The position numbers and the translations under genes were made by a program. A stretch of DNA of 11,151 nt from Goniomonas avonlea (Eukaryota > Cryptophyceae > Goniomonadida > Goniomonadaceae). The stretch lies in contig QUTJ01031371.1 of assembly GCA_003573635.1 (NCBI GenBank), positions 1 to 11,151 of the forward strand. The letters run 5' to 3'. This document shows, piece after piece, positions 1-8,200 of the stretch (positions within the stretch are counted from its first letter, which is position 1; every line of letters starts with the position of its first letter). The notes under the pieces are model-generated. The model ran no database searches and was not told the origin of the DNA. It saw nothing but the letters and a program-made list of their open reading frames with translations.

Positions 1-1839
<1,839 letters not shown>

Positions 1840-2188
1840 GAGCCAGGATTCCAGGACCAGTTCGACTCCGCGGACTCTCTGTCGGAGGGGCTCACAAATC
1901 AAAAATTCGTGCCGCACAGAGAGCGTTGGGGTTGCCCACTGCAACCGACAAATTTGTGGTGGTGAAACTCCAGGAGCTATTACCTCAGTTTCGAAACCCC
2001 GAAACTTGGTGAGGGATGAGATTGAAGAAATGGCGCCTATCAATTTTGATTGTGTTTTATAATGGGACGATCCCGACGATCATCCCGTCGATCTGCGTTG
2101 CTGCCTGACTGTTTCATATATCGTCAAGTTAGCGTTCACATTCCGCGTTCCATTATCTGGAGCGACACACCTCTCGCTCCAAGAGCCA
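1840..2188. promoter_or_regulatory. Divergent intergenic region, LRR gene and basic secreted gene
   Basis: These 349 bp separate two outward-facing start codons (1839 minus, 2189 plus), so both promoters and 5' UTRs should lie here. An A/T-rich element TTTTATAAT at 2055-2063 reads as TATA-like on either strand, but its distance from each ATG (about 126 and 217 bp) proves nothing. Next to it, GACGATC is repeated at 2066-2072 and 2075-2081 within a GC-rich stretch. The open frames here have no family resemblance and I read none as genes. Confidence 0.5.
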
Positions 2189-3494
2189 ATGACAATGAAC
2201 ATGAAGCTGAAGGCCATCATGCTCTCGTCCCTCGCTGTTGTTGGCCTTCTGGTCTGCATTGCCTTGCTCAGCTCAGCCCATGGCGATGCAGTCAAGCAGA
2301 TTGAGCTTTCAGATCGATTCCCCGCCGGGATTCCAGCGGGCATGCGTGCCAGGTACAACTCGCGACTGGGAGGCTGGTCCTGAACCTCGGCAGGTATGCA
2401 GTGGAGAAAGCCCTCCGCGCAAAGTTGGATGCCAGTGCAGCTCGTCTTCAATTCAATGCTGATGGATCGGTTGAGGAGCCCAAGCATTCTGTATCCTACC
2501 GTCAGCGTGAGCATGTCTTGAAGAGCGTTTTGGACAAGGACACGGTCTCGCGGGCAAAGCACCTGAATGAAGGCCCAAAGATTGTCAAGGTTCACCGCAA
2601 ACATAACTTACTCAAGGCAGAGGCTGCAGGAGAAGATGCCCATTTATCCAAGGTTATGGAGCAGGCCATTGCGCACCGAATGAAGCTGCACCACCAGCAC
2701 GAGCTCACGGTGAAGGAGAAAGAGGCCCACAAGACCAGCAAGAGTATTGCTCTTGCTAAGGAACATGCCCTTTGGGTCAAAGCCAAGGCTGAGGCAAAGA
2801 AGAAGCGCGAGGAAGCTCGGGCAAGTTCTCACGCTCTCAAACTGGCCGGCTTGAAGCCTGGTCAGAAGCCCTCGACGTCCCAGGTCTGTAAGCCTTGGTT
2901 ATTTTGCGTTTCAGCTCACTTTATGGGACAGCAAATTGCTGCTCAACGCAAGCTGAAGCGCCTCCTGGCGGACACGGCGATGATTAAGGACACCGTCGGC
3001 AAGGTTTGCTCGTTTCGTTGCTTTTGGAATGCTGACTGGCGATGCAGGTTACCGAGCTGGCGCACAAGTGGGGACTGAATAAGCCACTGAAGCAGGTCAG
3101 ATATATTTGTTGATTGTTTCCCCGGATCGCCGTTTAAAACCTGGCCAGGTGTTGGCAGAGCATGCGAATAAGGAAGCCATGAAGCACGTGCCAAAGGCCC
3201 ACCGTCCTCAGGCGAACTCCAAATGGTCTTTCCTTTGGTGCGGGTCACATTTTTAGGTCCATATGCACATCCTTGTTGAGCTCTGCAAAGAATTTGCTCG
3301 CTCTTTCGTGCTTTTGTCCTTGCACCTCCCACTGCTCTCTTTACGATTGCACCTTCTCTACTTCCCCCACTTCTCTACGCCCCCGAGCTTCTCCGTCCCA
3401 CTTCCATTCTTCGTCTCAGTTTCTCGTTTGCTTTCCTCGTGTCCTCAATCATCGCTGACCCGTTTCCTGTGTGTGCAGGGATGAAAAGCATTAG
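2189..3494 (+). CDS. Lys/His-rich basic protein with N-terminal signal or anchor, unknown function
   Basis: I do not recognise this family. Exons: 2189-2352, 2394-2883, 2932-3003, 3048-3095, 3149-3225 and 3479-3494 (TAG). Introns are 41, 48, 44, 53 and 253 nt, and all phases agree, giving 288 aa. Residues about 9-31 are hydrophobic (IMLSSLAVVGLLVCIALLSS, then AHG-D), a signal peptide or a type-II anchor. The rest is hydrophilic and probably helical, rich in Lys, His, Ala and Glu (for example AKAEAKKKREEA) with several HxxH-like histidine clusters; coiled coil is likely. The change of frame between exons 1 and 2 makes the first intron necessary. Other start codons at 2195 and 2201 change little. 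The last junction is uncertain: a donor at 3238 (GTGCGG) also keeps phase and adds four residues, and no splicing would end at the TAG at 3256. It is divergent from the LRR gene. Confidence 0.7.
3226..3478 (+). other. Long pyrimidine-rich last intron of the basic-protein gene
   Basis: Between the last two proposed exons lie about 250 nt that are strongly C/T-rich from about 3298 to 3478, ending in TGTGTGTGCAG. It is far longer than the other introns of this gene (41-53 nt). The acceptor is convincing, but the donor could be GTCTTT at 3226 or GTGCGG at 3238, both in phase 2. The open frames inside it are by-products of low complexity. Confidence 0.5.
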
Positions 3495-3855
3495 TGCCTG
3501 ATGTTGTGGCTGATCACAAGTAAAATGTGAATGTGAAATGAGTTCGTTTCCTTGCCACTCCTCCTGGACAAAAACAACGCTTGGTTCGTATGTGAATTGG
3601 AGTTCAGCTGCGGGTTTGGAGGAGAAAATTCCATTGGTGTGTGTAGCCATTCCCGACAGCCAAACTCAGCATCTCGTGTCGTGGGCGGGTGCTCCTTAAC
3701 AGCCAAGGACAGGAAGTTCTCAGAGTCAGTGGCGCTGGTCTTTACTGCAGTCTTATTGCTGTTTGGAACGGGAGCTGAACACTAAAAGGCAAGTAATTGC
3801 CCGCAACAATTGGTTAAGTCTCAGGGTTGTTCCAAGCAACAGGCCGATGCTCGCT
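3495..3855. other. Convergent intergenic region (3' ends of two genes)
   Basis: This lies between the stop of the basic-protein gene (3494) and the stop of NECAP (3856, minus). It should contain both 3' UTRs and polyadenylation sites. I see no AATAAA hexamer at a convincing place and no conserved protein in any frame. Confidence 0.6.
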
Positions 3856-4927
3856 TCAATTGAACGCCCAGTCGTCATCGAAACCGCTCTGGGTCCTGCT
3901 CGGAGTCAGAACGAAGCAATTGACAACAACAACAAAACAACGGGCAGCAAAAAGAAGCCGCACCCCGAGGTGGGGTTCGCCCCAGGATTTGGAACCGCAG
4001 TTTCAAATGAACCAAAATCAAAGGCATCCTTAGCAGGTGCCTGGGCAGCAGGTGCCTGGGCGGGCGCGGCAGCAGGCGCGGCTGCAGCTTGTCTAGCTGC
4101 TGCCTTGGCCTTGCGTGCAGCCAATGCGGATGAACCACCACCACCTCCAGCAGGAGGTGGGGGTGCCAGGAGCCCGAGACCTCCAAAGCCCCCGTCGGAA
4201 GCAGGCGCTGGCTCAGGCTTAGGCTTGGTGCCACTGTTGCCTTTACCAGCAATGGAGACAGATATGGTCTCGCCGTCTTTCAAGGCAAACTTGGTGAGCG
4301 GCCCCGTCTCTTCGATGGGATTCTCCTCGGCCTGTTTCTTTCGGTCGATCCACCTTGAGACGAAACAGTGAGCCACAGTTGAGGCTTCAAACAGGAAGTT
4401 GCTCACTTTTTGTGGTCTTGCAGGGCAACATTGAAGTCGAAAGCCGGCTCCCTTGCAGCAAAGCCCATGCCAAGGAACGCATGTCGCCCTGGCAAACCAA
4501 GAATAAGATGGTTCTCTGTTTGTGGGTATTCAAACCTTGAGGATCGGCGACACGAAGGACGAAATAGCGGCTGCTGTCCAGGACAGGCACAACGGGGTTT
4601 TCCTCGGGATCAACCGGACAGGCGACGAACAACTCGCCTGTGAAAAAATTAAGACACGGATGGCGCAATAAACTCCATGTACCTGAGTGTGCATCTTCTA
4701 TATGAATTGTAGCAATTGGTCCCTTTGCAGTGATCCGGATCCGACCTGTAAAGATCTTTTCTCTCCAGTCCCCGGCACTAACAACGGGCTTGTCAGGAAA
4801 GGTTCCGAGATGCTCAGAAAGCACCTCACCTTTGACCGCGCTGGGAGTTCAAAGGTGGGAGCTTGTACACATCGACCTCCCGATACACAAACAGCGTCTG
4901 CTCGATCTCTTCTTCGTCGTCCGCCAT
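3856..4927 (-). CDS. NECAP: NECAP-like adaptin-ear-binding coat-associated protein
   Basis: NECAP proteins bind AP-2 and help clathrin-coated vesicle formation at the plasma membrane. Exons: 4927-4830, 4777-4683, 4637-4536, 4488-4407, 4353-3964 and 3895-3856. Introns are 52, 45, 47, 53 and 68 nt, all GT...AG, and phases close perfectly to 268 aa, the usual family length (about 260-280). The PHear domain fills about residues 8-160. Its family landmarks are VYREVDVYKLPP, GRIRITAKGPIA, SGELFVACPVD, DSSRYFVLRVADPQGRHAF, then GMGFAAREPAFDFNVALQDH and KKWIDRKK. A conserved-type strand region (KFALKDGETISVSI) follows, then a Pro/Gly/Ala-rich tail, DAFDFGSF, and a last exon encoding the acidic end DDDWAFN. 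Without the last intron the tail would end in a hydrophobic stretch unlike any NECAP; with it the terminus resembles the family's Trp/Phe ear-binding end. It is divergent from the TIG gene. Confidence 0.93.
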
Positions 4928-5289
4928 AGTTTCCTCTTGTCGTTGTTTGTCTTGCTGACTCGATGTCTGTGTGTCAGCAGCAATTTCTATTATCGCTCCG
5001 CTAGTATTTTGCTTTTTTTAGCAGTGGTACATGAGCAACGCGAGATCGGGGCACAGAAACCAAAAATTGCAAAAATTGGACCTGACGAACGGAGAAAATC
5101 TCAACGGTGGGGGTTTCCAAAGGAATTGTTTTCAAGACCGTTATCCGAACCCACAAACAAGATTGATAACAGATGCGACGGCTGGGTGGGACAAATCCAC
5201 CCGACACGGCTTGAATCGCAGCCAGGGCATCAGCCAGGACATGCTGTCGCGTCCTGCGTGAGTGTCGTTTTCCACCAGAGTTTCTCGGG
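4928..5289. promoter_or_regulatory. Divergent intergenic region, NECAP and TIG-repeat gene
   Basis: These 362 bp lie between the NECAP start (4927, minus) and the TIG-gene start (5290, plus) and should hold both promoters. A perfect tandem nonamer CAAAAATTG occurs at 5061-5069 and 5070-5078. No clear TATA box is seen. In the TIG frame, stops at 5164-5169 (TGA TAA) close the frame upstream, so the coding region cannot extend further left without another intron. Confidence 0.55.
5061..5078. repeat. Tandem nonamer CAAAAATTG x2 in a shared promoter region
   Basis: Two exact copies sit back to back. A protein-binding site is possible, but two copies of an A/T-rich word can arise by slippage. Confidence 0.6.
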
Positions 5290-8200
5290 ATGGCACGAAT
5301 GACTCTGAGATATTTTTTTATTTTGGCCTGTAAGAATGCTCACTTGTATTTCTGCGTCTCACTTGTCTCTGCAGTCTCTGTGGTCCCTTTTATTAATGCG
5401 GCCCCCACGATTTCAAGCCTTTCTCTGCACAACGGTCCGGTCTCTGGCTCCACCTCAGTTACTCTTTTTGGAGCTTCTTTCGGATCTGTTGTAGGACCCT
5501 TTTCTAAGGCGGTCAGGATTGAAGGAACCTCGTGCGAAGTGTCGTGGTGGACTTCGGACTCCACGCTCACGTCGAAGCGACCATCCGGGAGAAGCGGAAG
5601 TCCCAGGATATGGGTCACCGCCGAGAGGCTCAGGGGAACACACTCACAGACGTTTTCGTACGACATGCTCGGTATCAGCCGGGCGGATCGGTCGAACGCA
5701 CCAGTGCAAGGAAATGTTGTACTGAGGTTGTCTGGCAAGAATGCCGGCTATTTGGATCCGTCCGCACGAGTTCGAATCGGAGGGAGCGCATGTCTTTCGT
5801 CAGCTTGGGTGTCTGACACTTCTATCCGTTGCCACAGCCCTGCAGGCTACGCGCTATTCCAGGGTGGAGTGCACATGATTGTAGCCTCGATCCATGCGTC
5901 CGCTCGCACAATCACTCGCGCGTTTACTTTTGACCAGGGGTACCCAACAGAAACCAAGCCATCTAACTCCCCCATTACGGGCGCAGTTGTGTCTACCCTC
6001 TCCGGAGCAAATTTTGGATTCAGTGACTACTCAAACCGCGCCTCGATCGGAGGGACGCCGTGTGAGTTTTCTTCATGGCGGTCCGACTCATCTCTGCTGT
6101 GCAAGTATCCGCGCTCTGGTATCTCCGGCGTCGGTCAAGGTCGTGATATCTCCATCACAGTTTCAAAATGGGTTCATTGTGCGAAGAGTGCCGTCACCTA
6201 CGATGCTGCTCCAATTAGCAGTATTTCTCCATGCAACTTGCCAACCACTGGTTCCACTTTTGTGACCTTGTTCGGCGAACGGTTCAGTCTGGCTGAGAGT
6301 TCGATTCGAGGCAAGCTGGGTGACACCACTTGCGAGGCTTCCTACTGGTTCTCCGATACTGCGTTCCACGGGAAACTCGCGTCAGGAAACGGTGGGCGCC
6401 TTGTTGTGATTACCACCAACAGGCTGCCTTCGGAGAGAAAATGGAAAATATCGTACAATCACGCAATTATTATTCCGCTCCCAAGCAATTCCAACTCTCC
6501 CAGCACTGGTTCAGCGAGCATCACCATGAGCGGTTTCCACTTCGGCATGCACGCACACTCCCAACGAATGGCTATCGGCTACAGACTGACCGAAAACTTC
6601 ATATGGACCTCCGACACAAGTGCGAGAGCCAAGGCCAGCTCAGGTGTGGGCGAGAAGCTGCCGTTGACTGTGAGCTCGGGCAATCCGGGAATCATTTCCA
6701 ACTGGTTTTCGTACGACTACTTCCGCGAACTCAGCAGCGGCGTTCGCACCAACGGCCCTGGCGCGGGTGGTGCTGCGTCTCTTACACTGCTCGCCTTTGC
6801 ACTCAGTTCAGAAGACTATTCCGTCGGTGGGCGTATTGGCGGCAGCAGCTGCGAGTCAGCGCAGTGGTCATCGTCGACCACACTTCGTTGCCGCCCAACC
6901 GGAGGCTGGCTGTCGCTCAAAGGTGTGACCGCAACTCTTGCTCTTCGAAGGGCGACCCTGAGCCAAGCGTATTCCTACGACGGAGTGTCAACGTCCTCGG
7001 TCATCAAGAGCAACGGGGCACTCACCGGCTCCTTCAGTCTCACCTTTCTCGGGACCAGCTTCTCCACGGTTGAGCGGAGCGGCTGTGTGCGCTTCGGTGT
7101 CACCCGGTGCGAGGTGGCGGCATGGGTCTCAGACTCGTCCTTCCGCTGCAAGGCCCCGAGTGGGCGCACCGTGGGCGACGACAACATCCGTCTCGTCCTC
7201 TCTGTCTCCCGCTTCCACTCCACAATGACCCGGGTCTTCACCTTCGACGCCGCCCCCATGAGCAACGTGGTCTCAACGAACGGCCCCGGGAGCGGCAGTG
7301 TCAGCCTCACGCTTATTGGCAACTCCATGGGTCGTCTGCCGTTCTCCCACCAGAGCCGTGCCGGAGGTACTGCGAGCGAGGTCGTGACCTGGGCCGCCGA
7401 GTCGGCGGTCCGCTGCAAGTTAGCTGCTGGTGCTGGGATCGAGCGAGCCCTCGCAGTGACGCTGGGGCTTCAGGTTGGGTCAGTCACGAAGGCGTTCTCG
7501 TACATCCTTCCCTGGCACCACGCGCACCTGCTCAGGTCGCTTTCTGGCAACGGACCAGCGTCTGGATCGTCGAGCTTGACGTTACTGGGAGGCTCGTTCG
7601 GCCATGTGTCGTACTCTCCCATTTCGCGAATCGGGAGGTCTGCTGCGGCTGCCAGTCGATGGATCTCCGATTCCGCCGTGTCGTCTCGCACGCCCGTTGG
7701 AGTGTCGACGGTTGGAACACAGTTGACAATGCTGGGGCAACACGGCCACTCTGTCACAAAGGCGTTTTCCTTCGACGCGCCGGGCGCCTCCACAAGCGTT
7801 CGCACCAACGGCCCAACCTCGGGCGGCGTCTCGTTGACCCTCACGGGTGCCAACTATGGTGCCCTGCGTTACAGTGTCGTCGCGCGGGTCGGATTCACCG
7901 GCTGCGAGAATGTGGCCTGGAGCTCAAACACCGCTGCGCGCGTCAAGCTTGCCAACGGCTGGGGCGACCTGCGGGCCGCAACGGTCACCGTTGGGATGCA
8001 TGCCCACACTCTGACGCGGGTGTTCTCGCACGACCAGCCTATGACCAGCAGTCTCCTCCCAACAAACGTGCCCGGGACCGGCGCAACGTCGATCACAGTC
8101 AGTGGAGGAGGCTTTGGACTGCCGTGGTCCACGCCGGCGGCCGCCATCGGCGACACGAGAGCGGAAGCAGCAAGTTTTGTCTCTCTCACCTCCATTCGCG

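Noticed and set aside
2064-2091. Possible operator from GGGACGATCCC and nearby GACGATC copies
   Set aside because: The symmetry is short and imperfect, and the repeats are directly, not inversely, arranged. It is not enough to call a site.
3552-3785. Plus-strand frame of 77 codons between the convergent genes
   Set aside because: It has no family resemblance and lies in the probable 3' UTR region.
3763-4371. Plus-strand frame of 202 codons
   Set aside because: It is antisense to NECAP exon 5. Its Ala/Pro-rich product mirrors the Gly/Ala/Pro-rich NECAP tail.
6330-7073. Plus-strand frame of 247 codons
   Set aside because: It is a shifted-frame shadow of TIG units 4 to 7; the TIG frame is continuous with the flanking repeats.
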